NCBI GenBank assembly: GCA_021773015.1
Contig: JAJFKW010000006.1
Span: 248,001-312,000 of the forward strand
Length of the DNA: 64,000 nt
Direction: 5' to 3'
Source: Woeseia sp.
Lineage (GTDB): Bacteria; Pseudomonadota; Gammaproteobacteria; Steroidobacterales; Woeseiaceae
Below, piece by piece: positions 44,747 through 53,199 of the stretch (positions within the stretch are counted from its first letter, which is position 1; every line of letters begins with the position of its first letter). The notes below the pieces were generated by a model. The model was not told the DNA's origin. It did not search any database and was given only the letters and a program-made list of their open reading frames with translations. The translations under genes and the position numbers were made by a program.

Positions 44747-45022
44747 TTAGCGGTGCGGAGGTGCCCTTGCGGAGAAATGGGAAACGTGGCCCGCTTTGTA
44801 ATTGGGCGTCGTTGTCGCGAACACGAAATCGTGCGTGAGTTCTGCCAGCGACGACTGGCTGGGTTCGAGAACTAGCTCATCAAATCGATCCAACTGCGCG
44901 CAGGAGCCGCAGCTTTCACTGGCCGAATCAAGATCATGTTGGAATTGATGTGCCGCAATTGCGGCCTGCATCCAGGACAGCGCAATAATACAGACGAGAA
45001 CGAGTTTCGAGCTATTTCGCAT
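44747..45022 (-). CDS. Small exported Cys/His protein next to the metal receptor
   Basis: From the ATG at 45022 (AGGG 5 bases upstream) the product has 91 residues: a signal peptide (LVLVCIIALSWMQAAIA) then a mature part with HQFQHD, CGSCAQLD (CxxC) and a His-containing tail (HVSHFSARAPPHR). It resembles DUF2946-like small periplasmic proteins associated with metal uptake genes. It is about 98 bases upstream of the ZnuD-like receptor on the same strand and probably in one unit. Confidence 0.6.
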   Translation of the reverse strand: MRNSSKLVLVCIIALSWMQAAIAAHQFQHDLDSASESCGSCAQLDRFDELVLEPSQSSLAELTHDFVFATTTPNYKAGHVSHFSARAPPHR

Positions 45023-45175
45023 CACAGCCCTATGTAAAGACAATTCATAGTGTGAAGTCAAGCAATAACGGCGCTAATTAGCTCGTTGGTTACGACCGCT
45101 CATGGCCGCCACCCAAGTGCCCGAATTGGCTGTGCAACAGCGTCGACTTTGTTTACAGTCGCCAACCGTGACTAT

Positions 45176-45197
45176 CCATAAGTGATTGTTTTTATGG
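45176..45197. repeat. Inverted repeat upstream of the sigma54-like peroxidase promoter
   Basis: CCATAA-N10-TTATGG, perfect 6-bp arms, in the 285-base gap between the divergent small Cys/His gene and the peroxidase. It ends 23 bases before the -24 element at 45220. It could bind an activator or repressor; no known family fits clearly. Confidence 0.35.
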
Positions 45198-45219
45198 GTT
45201 ATTACTTTTTCGAATGAGA

Positions 45220-45235
45220 TGGCATCGATCTTGCT
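45220..45235 (+). promoter_or_regulatory. Candidate sigma54 promoter of the peroxidase gene
   Basis: TGGCATCGATCTTGCT: GG at 45221-45222, GC at 45233-45234, N10 spacing, one mismatch to TGGCAC-N5-TTGC. It faces the peroxidase gene with a leader of about 60-75 bases. Confidence 0.55.
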
Positions 45236-45307
45236 TAGAAATAGGACAATCGTTCAACAAATTGATGAGTGCGTTGTAGATTTACTGAATGCACTACGGG
45301 GCAAGTA

Positions 45308-47008
45308 ATGAACCTTAATTCACACAGTATTTGTATGTCAGTTATGACACTTGCGTTCGGTATTGGTATTAGCAAGCCAACATTTGCAATTGATGACCAT
45401 CACGGCGCGGCCAATCAGCAAGCATCGAAGGAATCGCCGGTCCGCGGAATCAAAAGGCAGCGACCGCGCCGATCCGAAAAGCCGGAATTCTATTATCGGT
45501 CAATTGACGGTTCCAACAATAATTTTTACATCGCAGGCATGAATGCGGCACACGGCGAATTAAGGCGATACATGACTGTCGAGTATGCTGACTACGTCTC
45601 ACAAATGGCGGGCATAGATCGTCCGAATGCGCGGCAAATAAGTAATATCGTCGCGAGCCAAATCACGTCAATCGAAAATCGACGCCGCGCAAGTGATTAC
45701 CTGTGGCAGTGGGGACAATTTCTCGATCACGATATTGATTTGACCGATGGTTCAAATCCCGCCGAACTCGCAAACATCGCAATTCCAGCGGGCGACAATC
45801 ATTTTGATCCTAGTGGATCGGGTAACGCTGAATTGAGCTTTAACCGGTCACTGTATTCGCCGTCATCAGGCACTGGCGTTGATAAACCTCGCCAACAAGT
45901 CAATGAAATTACTGGCTGGATTGATGCTTCGAACGTGTACGGTTCAGACATTGAACGCGCTAGCGCACTACGAATGAATGATGGTAGCGGCCGCCTACGC
46001 GTCAGTGAGGGAAATTTCCTGCCATTCAATCATGCGGGATTTCCAAACGCCGGCGGTAATAGCAATCTCTTGTTTCTCGCCGGCGACGTGCGCGCGAATG
46101 AACAAGTCGCCTTGACGGCGATGCACACATTATTTATGCGTGAACACAATCGCGTCGCAAAAAAGATACGACGCCGACATTCACGTCTTAGCGGTGACGA
46201 AGTATATCAACGCGCACGCCGTTTGGTTGCCGCGCAAATGCAAATAATCACTTACAACGAATTCATACCTACATTGCTCGGCAAGAAGGCTCTGAGTAGA
46301 TACCGTGGCTACAAACCAAATGCGGATGCAAGGATCATGAATTCATTCTCTACCGCCGCATTTCGTCTCGGCCATAGTTTATTGAATTCGACAATTCTGC
46401 GCGTAGACAGAAAAGGCAGAGAGGTGGATGCAGGCCATTTACCATTGCGCAGTGCGTTCTTTGCACCACAGGAACTGCTCGATCACGGTATTGAACCCAT
46501 TTTGCGTGGCCTGGCTAAACAAAAAAGCCAAAACCTGGATATTTACGTTGTCGATGATGTCCGGAATTTTCTGTTTGGCGAACCCGGTCGCGGCGGGTTT
46601 GACCTTGCTTCGCTGAACATACAACGCGGTCGAGATCACGGTCTGCCAAGTTACAATGCAGCACGCGCACAAATGGGGCTGGCTATGGTAACTAGCTTTG
46701 CCGAAATATCGGTCGACATCACGGTTCAATCTAGACTATCTCAAGCTTACGGGACGCCAGAATATGTTGATCTTTGGGTCGGCGGCTTGGCGGAAGACCA
46801 CGTGTCTGGAGCGATGGTTGGCCCGTTATTTCTTGCCATTCTAAAACAACAGTTTGAAGCACTTAGAGATGGCGATAGATTTTGGTATCAGCGATCTCTG
46901 AGCAGAGCGGAAAAAGCTCAATTACGCGGTCTGCGACTCGCCCACATCATTCGGCGAAACACGTCAATCGGGCGGGAATTGAAAAACGACGTGTTTCACG
47001 TCAGGTAA
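45308..47008 (+). CDS. Exported animal-type haem peroxidase
   Basis: Peroxidase-cyclooxygenase superfamily protein, 566 residues from the ATG at 45308, with a signal peptide (MSVMTLAFGIGISKPTFA region). A basic linker (KRQRPRRSEKP) follows. Active-site motifs: the distal WGQFLDHDIDLT with Gln, His and the haem-linking Asp; the catalytic Arg region DVRANEQVALTAMHTLFMREHNRVA; and the proximal His in AAFRLGHSLLNS. FDLASLNIQRGRDHGLPSYNAAR is another hallmark. It is secreted or periplasmic and may make hypohalous acids or crosslinks; substrate unknown. Bacterial members are scattered, so horizontal transfer is possible. Confidence 0.93.
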   Translation: MNLNSHSICMSVMTLAFGIGISKPTFAIDDHHGAANQQASKESPVRGIKRQRPRRSEKPEFYYRSIDGSNNNFYIAGMNAAHGELRRYMTVEYADYVSQMAGIDRPNARQISNIVASQITSIENRRRASDYLWQWGQFLDHDIDLTDGSNPAELANIAIPAGDNHFDPSGSGNAELSFNRSLYSPSSGTGVDKPRQQVNEITGWIDASNVYGSDIERASALRMNDGSGRLRVSEGNFLPFNHAGFPNAGGNSNLLFLAGDVRANEQVALTAMHTLFMREHNRVAKKIRRRHSRLSGDEVYQRARRLVAAQMQIITYNEFIPTLLGKKALSRYRGYKPNADARIMNSFSTAAFRLGHSLLNSTILRVDRKGREVDAGHLPLRSAFFAPQELLDHGIEPILRGLAKQKSQNLDIYVVDDVRNFLFGEPGRGGFDLASLNIQRGRDHGLPSYNAARAQMGLAMVTSFAEISVDITVQSRLSQAYGTPEYVDLWVGGLAEDHVSGAMVGPLFLAILKQQFEALRDGDRFWYQRSLSRAEKAQLRGLRLAHIIRRNTSIGRELKNDVFHVR

Positions 47009-47031
47009 CTAAAGACCGTCAATCAACGGCA

Positions 47032-47060
47032 GCCGTCCTGCGATAAATATGCGGGACGGC
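47032..47060. terminator. Hairpin between convergent genes
   Basis: GCCGTCCTGC-GATAAATAT-GCGGGACGGC: a 10-bp stem with one wobble and a 9-base loop, between the ends of the peroxidase gene and the converging FAD oxidase gene. No long T-tract, but the position suits a shared terminator. Confidence 0.6.
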
Positions 47061-47085
47061 CATGCGACAAGGCTGAATTGAGCTT

Positions 47086-48453
47086 TTAAATTACCTTACC
47101 CGGGTTCAAAATATTGTTTGGATCGACCGTCTGTTTTAGTGCCCGCATTAACGCGATTTCCGATGCACTGCGAGTTATGGCGAGAAAAGGCTTTTTTTCC
47201 AGGCCGATGCCGTGCTCAGCTGAAATTGCACCTTGATATGGTAGAAGCGAGTTGTAGATATGCGCTTCGACAGCCTTTCGATCCGAGTCCCCGTCGCCAC
47301 CGGCCAAAACTGCAATGTGCAAATTGTTATCGCCAAGATGGCCGAAGGTCGCCACCAGTGCGGACGGAAGATCAGTGTGTATTGCAGTTTCAATGTCCCT
47401 TATGTACGTTTCGACATCTCCGGAGCGGAGGCTAACGTCAAAGTTTTGCGCATCTCTAACCAACCATTCCACCTCACCTCTAATGGCCCAAATTTCATCG
47501 CGCTCTCTGTCTGAATTCGCCATAACCCCGTCTACCACGAGTTCATTTTCCATCAGTATTTCAAGCAGTGACAAGAATTGCGTAGTGTCACTTTCAACTT
47601 GCGTACCCATTGCCTCGATAATGATATAAATCGCGTGTTGCCTGTCAAACGGTGATTTGTGGCGGCCCTCCGGCTGGGTTGCTTTGCAATAAAAGCTGTC
47701 CCACATGACTTCAAATCCACATAGCATGCTACCAAGATGGCGCCGCGATTCCGCCAAAACTTCCAACACCTGAGAGTAACTGTCTACAGCCAGCAATGCG
47801 ACGTTGTGCGATAGTGGCTTCACGTCCAACTTGAATACGACTTTCGTGATAACGCCGAGCACGCCTTCGCTGCCAATGAATAAATGTTTTAGATCGAAGC
47901 CGGAGTTATTCTTGATATATCGGTTCATCGATGAAACGATCGTGCCGTCTGCCAATACTGCCTCCAAACCAAGCACCGCCTCGCGCGTCATGCCGTAGCG
48001 TATTACTTTCGTACCACCTGCATTGGTCGAGACGATGCCGCCCGCCTCGCAGCTATCTTTCGAGCCTATGTCCACTGGAAAGAAAAGCCCGGCAGATTCT
48101 GCAGCTTGTTGCAGCTCTTGCAACGTGGCGCCCGCCTCCACTGTCATCGTTAATTCGGTGGCGTTTACATCCTCAATTGCCTTCATGTTCTCGAACGACA
48201 ACGCTATGTCGGACGGTGTGGTGACACAAGCTCTCACCAAATTTGTGAGGCCTCCGAAAGGTACGACGGATTGACCTTGTGCGTTACAGAGCTTCAGCAA
48301 GTCCGATACTTGTTGCGTATTTTCGGGCCTGACCAGCGCTTTTCCCAAGAATGGCTGGTGTGTATTCCACGGTCGCTCGCCGCGATCTCCAGCGCCAACG
48401 AGAACATTCTTGACCCCAACGAGTCGCTCAATTTGTTCGAGAAAATTTGTCAT
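47086..48453 (-). CDS. FAD-binding oxidoreductase, GlcD/D-lactate dehydrogenase type
   Basis: PCMH-type flavoprotein, 455 residues, oxidising a 2-hydroxy acid (glycolate, D-lactate or D-2-hydroxyglutarate; not resolvable here). FAD-binding N-half: VVPFGGLTNLVRAC (about 65-80), GSKDSCEAGGIVSTNAGGTKVIRYGMTREAVLGLEAVLADGTIV (about 130-175) and KHLFIGSEGVLGVITKVVFKL. The C-half carries FGHLGDNNLHIAVL and GAISAEHGIGLEKKPFL, with catalytic-site His residues. It stands divergent from an aldehyde dehydrogenase gene across 173 bases, which may reflect a shared catabolic route (inference). Confidence 0.92.
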   Translation of the reverse strand: MTNFLEQIERLVGVKNVLVGAGDRGERPWNTHQPFLGKALVRPENTQQVSDLLKLCNAQGQSVVPFGGLTNLVRACVTTPSDIALSFENMKAIEDVNATELTMTVEAGATLQELQQAAESAGLFFPVDIGSKDSCEAGGIVSTNAGGTKVIRYGMTREAVLGLEAVLADGTIVSSMNRYIKNNSGFDLKHLFIGSEGVLGVITKVVFKLDVKPLSHNVALLAVDSYSQVLEVLAESRRHLGSMLCGFEVMWDSFYCKATQPEGRHKSPFDRQHAIYIIIEAMGTQVESDTTQFLSLLEILMENELVVDGVMANSDRERDEIWAIRGEVEWLVRDAQNFDVSLRSGDVETYIRDIETAIHTDLPSALVATFGHLGDNNLHIAVLAGGDGDSDRKAVEAHIYNSLLPYQGAISAEHGIGLEKKPFLAITRSASEIALMRALKQTVDPNNILNPGKVI

Positions 48454-48626
48454 CTAAGCTTCAACAGAGCATTGATCACACCGCGTCGACATGCTGCGCG
48501 GGCTCAGCAGAGACATTATCAGAACCGTGTAGGTGCTTGGGGAAAATGCCTAATTATTTGTAATTCTGGCCCCACAAAGGCGTGATTGCGTTATCATCCC
48601 CGGCTGCTTCAAACGAGGGATATACC

Positions 48627-50066
48627 GTGCGAGAAATGCTGCAATTTTATATCGACGGCCAATGGATCGATCCTGAGTCACCAAATCCTGTGGACGTCAT
48701 TAATCCTGCCACTGAGGAGCCCTGCGGCCGAATCACCTTAGGTGGTGTCGCGGATGTGAACAAGGCGGTCGCCGCAGCCAATCGTGCAGCAGCGGATTTT
48801 GCGACAAGCAGCGTGGAAGAACGTCTGGGATACTTACAGGCAATTCTTGAGGGGCTCTTGGAACGAAATGATGAGATTGCGACCGCCATAATGGACGAAA
48901 TGGGGGCGCCCTGGAAACTAGCACAGGAGTCGCAGGCGCCAAGCGGACCGCAACATTTCAAATACGCCATACGCGCGCTGAAGCAATTTAAATTTGCGGA
49001 AGATAACCGCACCACAATGATTGTCAAAGAAGCCATTGGTCCTTGCGCACTCATTACACCATGGAACTGGCCGATTAATCAGGTTGCAGTGAAGGTTGCA
49101 CCGGCACTAGCAGCTGGCTGCACGATGGTGCTAAAGCCAAGCGAGATCGCGCCGTTCGACGCCATGATTCTTGCAGATATCATTCACACCTCAGGGCTAC
49201 CCAAAGGCGTATTCAATTTGGTTAATGGGGATGGCCCGGTTGTCGGCTCCGCGCTCAGCAGCCACCCCGATATAGCTATGGTTTCGTTTACCGGATCCAC
49301 CAGAGCCGGCGTCGCGGTAGCACAAAATGCGGCACCGAGCGTAAAACGCGTTGCACAAGAACTGGGCGGCAAATCAGCAAATATCATTCTCGACGATGCC
49401 GATCTATCCAAGGCGGTGCGTAATGGTGCGTATGCGTGCTTCAATAATTCAGGGCAGTCCTGTAACGCCCCAACCCGGATGTTGGTTCCACGTGAGCAAT
49501 TGGCGGAAGCAACTGAAATTGCGGCTGCGGCTGCGGCGGCAACGACCGTCGGAGACCCTAAGAGTGAGAATACCCGTATCGGTCCAGTGATATCACAGGC
49601 ACAGTGGGACAAAGTACAGGATCTGATCCAAACAGGCATTGACGAAGGTGCAACTTTGGCCGCGGGTGGAACCGGCAGGCCAGATCACCTAGACAAAGGT
49701 TTCTACGTTCGGCCGACCGTTTTTTCCAACGTTTCCAACGATATGACGATCGCAAGGGAAGAGATATTCGGTCCGGTACTATCCATTTTGCCGTACGACG
49801 ACGAGGATGAAGCAATTCGTATAGCGAACGACACTCCTTATGGCTTGTCTGGTTATGTCAGTTCCGGCGATCTCCAACGTGCACGAAATATTGCGGCACA
49901 AATGCGTACCGGCATGGTCCATATCAATGGTGCACCGCTGGATTCCATGGCGCCATTTGGCGGTTATAAGCAGTCAGGCAATGGCCGCGAGTGGGGCACC
50001 CACGGCATGGAAGAGTTTTTGGAAGTGAAGTCGGTGTACGGCTACGAAGCAATGAAAGCAGGTTAG
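48627..50066 (+). CDS. Aldehyde dehydrogenase (NAD(P)+)
   Basis: Oxidises an aldehyde to the acid; 479 residues from the GTG at 48627, chosen because GAGGG lies 7 bases upstream. Catalytic residues: the general-base Glu in AQELGGKSANIIL (about 250) and the nucleophile Cys in FNNSGQSCNAPTRMLVP (about 285). The NAD-binding VSFTGSTRAGVAVA and FGGYKQSGNGREWGTHGMEEFLEVKSVY at the end fit the superfamily. Specific substrate unknown. Confidence 0.94.
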   Translation: MREMLQFYIDGQWIDPESPNPVDVINPATEEPCGRITLGGVADVNKAVAAANRAAADFATSSVEERLGYLQAILEGLLERNDEIATAIMDEMGAPWKLAQESQAPSGPQHFKYAIRALKQFKFAEDNRTTMIVKEAIGPCALITPWNWPINQVAVKVAPALAAGCTMVLKPSEIAPFDAMILADIIHTSGLPKGVFNLVNGDGPVVGSALSSHPDIAMVSFTGSTRAGVAVAQNAAPSVKRVAQELGGKSANIILDDADLSKAVRNGAYACFNNSGQSCNAPTRMLVPREQLAEATEIAAAAAAATTVGDPKSENTRIGPVISQAQWDKVQDLIQTGIDEGATLAAGGTGRPDHLDKGFYVRPTVFSNVSNDMTIAREEIFGPVLSILPYDDEDEAIRIANDTPYGLSGYVSSGDLQRARNIAAQMRTGMVHINGAPLDSMAPFGGYKQSGNGREWGTHGMEEFLEVKSVYGYEAMKAG

Positions 50067-50125
50067 GCTTCGTCTGTTTTATTACAACTGCTGCAAGAGA
50101 TTTGATTGCACAAACTGAGCACAAT

Positions 50126-51472
50126 ATGAGAACAACGTTATCGATATCAATTGCATTTGTCGCACTGGCAGTTGCGGGCTGCTCCAGTAGCGAACGTGAC
50201 GAGGCTACTGGCAAAGGGTCGATACGCGCCTTGAATGCCGCGGTCAATTCTCCAGAAATCGCTTTCTTGTTGGAAGAGAGGCCACTTAACAGCGTGCAGT
50301 TTAAGCAGGGCACGGCACCCACTGAGTTCGACGATTTAGCGTATATCGCAAATTTCGAATATCGAATTATTGGCGCCGACAGCCCGACCAGACTGGCGTC
50401 AGTGCCATTTGAGATTGAGGTAGATAATGATTACCTGTTCGTATTCACCGGCTCGATAAGCTCACCGAATGCATTTGTGTGGGATCGCCCACAGCGTGAT
50501 TTTGATCCTGCTGAGACGGTATTCGAAATCGAGTTTGGCCACCTCTCACAACTAGGTGAATTCGATTTGTATTTCGCTGTATCGGGGACGCCGCCGGCCG
50601 CTGGGCAGGCGATAGCCACACTGACCAATGGCAACCGCTCAAGTATGTTTGAATTTGAGTCGGGCAATTACGTTTTGACGCTGACAGAACCTGGCATGCC
50701 GGCGACGGTTATCTTTGAGTCATCACCCTTCAATTATTTACCCCGCGTATCACATCTAGCGGCTTCGTTCGATGCCGACGCATCCAGCACATCACCCGTC
50801 AGCATGGGCATTATTACCGCGACCGGTCAATCTGTTGAGTTGGTTAACTCCGCTACAATGCCGACGCTTCGAACGTTCCACGCGGCGTTCGGAACCGGTA
50901 ATGTTGATCTGTTCCGGGACAACGATTTCTCGGCACCGGTTATCCCTGACACTGCCTTCGGGGAAGTTTCCCAGCCGGTGAGCGTCAGCAGTGCAAACGC
51001 TAATCATTCGTTCACAGAAGCGGCGAATGTTGGCAATATCCTGTTGGAAGAAGAGTTTTCTGTGCCCACCCAACTACGAGTCACCAACTTTCTATTGGAT
51101 CAACCGAGCGCATTACAGGCATTGCGGGTCATAGATGATTTTCGCGCTATCGATGTTTTTGCAAAATTTCGTATCATTCAAAGCTCAATCAATCAGGCTG
51201 GGGTTGATATCTACCTTGTTGAACAGGGCGTCGATATTGCAAATGAAAACCCGTTGTTTTCGAACCTGCCGAGCGTCGCGAACTCTAATTATTTGAGTGC
51301 GCGTGCTGACGTATACGAAATGTACCTAACTACGCCAGCGACGAAAGATATTCTTGCTGGTCCTCAAGTCGTCCAGCTAGCGAACGGTGACGTCGTCCAT
51401 TTCGCGATCTTGGATACCGTTGACCCAAATGTTTTGTCCATCGTTGAATACGACCACACAAGTTTGCCGTAA
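50126..51472 (+). CDS. Putative lipoprotein with DUF4397-like repeats
   Basis: From the ATG at 50126 the product has 448 residues with a lipobox (FVALAVAGCSSSE). The mature part repeats a beta-rich unit resembling DUF4397: GSIRALNAAVNSPEIAFLLE, LRTFHAAFGTGNVDLFRDND and FRIIQSSINQAGVDIYLVEQ, each an RxxxAs-like strand followed by a VD(I/L)(Y/F) strand. It is probably on the cell surface or in the periplasm. Function unknown. It follows the aldehyde dehydrogenase gene by 59 bases. Confidence 0.7.
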   Translation: MRTTLSISIAFVALAVAGCSSSERDEATGKGSIRALNAAVNSPEIAFLLEERPLNSVQFKQGTAPTEFDDLAYIANFEYRIIGADSPTRLASVPFEIEVDNDYLFVFTGSISSPNAFVWDRPQRDFDPAETVFEIEFGHLSQLGEFDLYFAVSGTPPAAGQAIATLTNGNRSSMFEFESGNYVLTLTEPGMPATVIFESSPFNYLPRVSHLAASFDADASSTSPVSMGIITATGQSVELVNSATMPTLRTFHAAFGTGNVDLFRDNDFSAPVIPDTAFGEVSQPVSVSSANANHSFTEAANVGNILLEEEFSVPTQLRVTNFLLDQPSALQALRVIDDFRAIDVFAKFRIIQSSINQAGVDIYLVEQGVDIANENPLFSNLPSVANSNYLSARADVYEMYLTTPATKDILAGPQVVQLANGDVVHFAILDTVDPNVLSIVEYDHTSLP

Positions 51473-51532
51473 GCCCCACAACCCTAACCTAGCGGTCGAA
51501 GCCGCGTTCATTGGGCTGAATTATTCGAGTCC

Positions 51533-52198
51533 CTAGCGTTTGGGGAATAGATACTGCGCAAACATCGTGGCAGCGACGGCGCCAATAATTTGCGCAAGAA
51601 CAAATGCCGGGAAATCTGCTGGAGCAATGCCAGAAAAGCTATCAGTGAACGCCCTTCCGAGCGTAACAGACGGATTCGCAAAACTAGTCGATGCAGTAAA
51701 CCAATATGCGGCTGAGATATAAAGCCCAACCGCGACAGCGACAACTTTCTCGCCCATACGTAAGCAACCCAATATCGTCATCACCAACCCGAATGTCGCA
51801 GTCGCCTCGGAAATCCATTGTGGGAAGCCATTTCTCGAATGCGCTGATATCTGTAGGACTGATAAATCGAACATCAAGTGCGCAAGCCATACGCCACAAA
51901 TCGCACCTGTGCATTGCATGACCAAGTATGCCGCCGAATCGCGAAAATTAATCTCGCGACGCAACAAAAATGCTAGCGTCACAGCCGGATTAAAATGAGC
52001 GCCCGATAGCGGTGAAAAAATCCAGATCAGCACAGTGAGAATTGCGCCCGTCGCGAGCGTATTGGCGAGCAATGCGATTGCGACATTACCATCTGCAAGC
52101 GTCTCGGCCATGATTCCCGAGCCTACAACAGTGGCAAGCAAAAAGAGGCTGCCCAGATATTCAGCAAGCAACTTTGCAGCGAGCTTGTTTCTCCTCAA
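51533..52198 (-). CDS. Aquaglyceroporin in the arsenic operon (AqpS-like)
   Basis: MIP-family channel of 221 residues with six hydrophobic helices. The first pore motif is GAHFNPAVTLAF (NPA); the second is SFANPSVTLGRAF, so NPA is changed to NPS. Its start overlaps the arsC stop by 4 bases. In rhizobia an AqpS channel replaces the ArsB pump: ArsC makes arsenite and it leaves by the channel. The same role is likely here because no arsB or acr3 gene is present in the window. Confidence 0.88.
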   Translation of the reverse strand: MRRNKLAAKLLAEYLGSLFLLATVVGSGIMAETLADGNVAIALLANTLATGAILTVLIWIFSPLSGAHFNPAVTLAFLLRREINFRDSAAYLVMQCTGAICGVWLAHLMFDLSVLQISAHSRNGFPQWISEATATFGLVMTILGCLRMGEKVVAVAVGLYISAAYWFTASTSFANPSVTLGRAFTDSFSGIAPADFPAFVLAQIIGAVAATMFAQYLFPKR

Positions 52199-52692
52199 TG
52201 CTCCTTACCTCTTTCTAACGCCGCGTTGTGAATATAGCCGATCTCCGACGCCAAGCCGCTACTTTTCATATCTAGCGCGCATAGCGCTACGATGCGCGCA
52301 TTCAATGCGGCATAGGTCGCTTCGAATGCCGCGTCCACTTGATCCTCGGAGCCCGCCACACTTGCCGGGTCCGGTAGCCCCCAATGCGCGCGCAATGGGG
52401 CACCGGGCCAAATTGGGCACGATTCACCAGCTGCTGAATCACACACGGTAATGACAATATCCATAGGCGTGGCTTGCGCTCCACTAAATTTCTGCCACGA
52501 CTTAGATTTCACTCCGGCAACAGAGTAGCCGTGCGCCATGAGTACTTTGCGAGCGGCTGAATTGACACGATGCACTGGTCTGCTCCCTGCACTGTAAGCC
52601 TGTATTTGCCCTTTTCCGAGCGCATTCAACAGGACTTCCGCAATAATGCTGCGCGCCGAATTACCGGTACAAAGAAACAATACATTTGTCAT
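52195..52692 (-). CDS. arsC: Arsenate reductase, low-molecular-weight phosphatase type
   Basis: Reduces arsenate to arsenite. The 165-residue protein has the P-loop FLCTGNSARSIIAE (CX5R) at residues about 6-20, further Cys in TVCDSAAGESCPIWPG (about 85-100) suiting the thioredoxin-coupled disulfide cascade, and the Asp in GLPDPA. It overlaps arsR by 4 bases and the channel gene by 4. Confidence 0.93.
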   Translation of the reverse strand: MTNVLFLCTGNSARSIIAEVLLNALGKGQIQAYSAGSRPVHRVNSAARKVLMAHGYSVAGVKSKSWQKFSGAQATPMDIVITVCDSAAGESCPIWPGAPLRAHWGLPDPASVAGSEDQVDAAFEATYAALNARIVALCALDMKSSGLASEIGYIHNAALERGKEH

Positions 52693-53087
52693 GTTAGAAG
52701 TTGAAATCCGCCGACTTGTCTGGCTTGTTTTTTGTCGGCTTTCGAATCGCTCATTGGGATTTTGTCAGGCGCCGAATCTGTCATCTGGTCCGGTTTCGCA
52801 AACACTCCGGCGCAACAGTCATCCGCCAAATATGCCGTCAAATCGGCGATTGGACCAAGGTTGGCGCTATACATCACGCTGCGGCCAGCCCGACGGCCTG
52901 TCACCAATCTCGCGGCTGCAAGCTGCTTTAGATGGCTGGACATCGTATTTTGACGCGAGCTCAAGGTATCAGCGATCTCTCCTGCCGAAAGGCCTTGCGG
53001 TCCCGCTTGAGCCAATATTCGAAATGCCCAGAGTCTGGTCTCATGCGAGAGCGCGCTGAGTAATACTGTTGCTTGTTTTTCATCCAT
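52689..53087 (-). CDS. arsR: ArsR family transcriptional repressor
   Basis: Winged-helix metalloregulator, 132 residues. DNA-binding region: LSALSHETRLWAFRILAQAG and GLSAGEIADTLSSRQNTMSSHLKQLAAARLVTGRRAGRSVMYS. The vicinal Cys pair in LADDCCAGVF (about 92-93) at the C-terminal side is the usual As(III) site in this subgroup, not the alpha-3 ELCVC site of plasmid ArsR. First gene of arsR-arsC-aqp; its ATG lies inside the operator-like inverted repeat. Confidence 0.93.
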   Translation of the reverse strand: MDEKQATVLLSALSHETRLWAFRILAQAGPQGLSAGEIADTLSSRQNTMSSHLKQLAAARLVTGRRAGRSVMYSANLGPIADLTAYLADDCCAGVFAKPDQMTDSAPDKIPMSDSKADKKQARQVGGFQLLT

Positions 53088-53113
53088 CTATCGAGAATAC
53101 CCGATATATGGAT
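53082..53113. promoter_or_regulatory. Operator-like inverted repeat at the arsR start
   Basis: ATCCATCTATCG, an 8-base spacer, CGATATATGGAT: 12-base arms matching at 11 positions. One arm covers the arsR start codon. It is the likely autoregulatory ArsR site. Confidence 0.65.
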
Positions 53114-53199
53114 TCATTAAAAGCAATACTCTCTGAATAATGATTCTGCGGATACCGTTGCTGCCAGTTGAATTCCGACAATGCTGGCCGTGGACCTCG

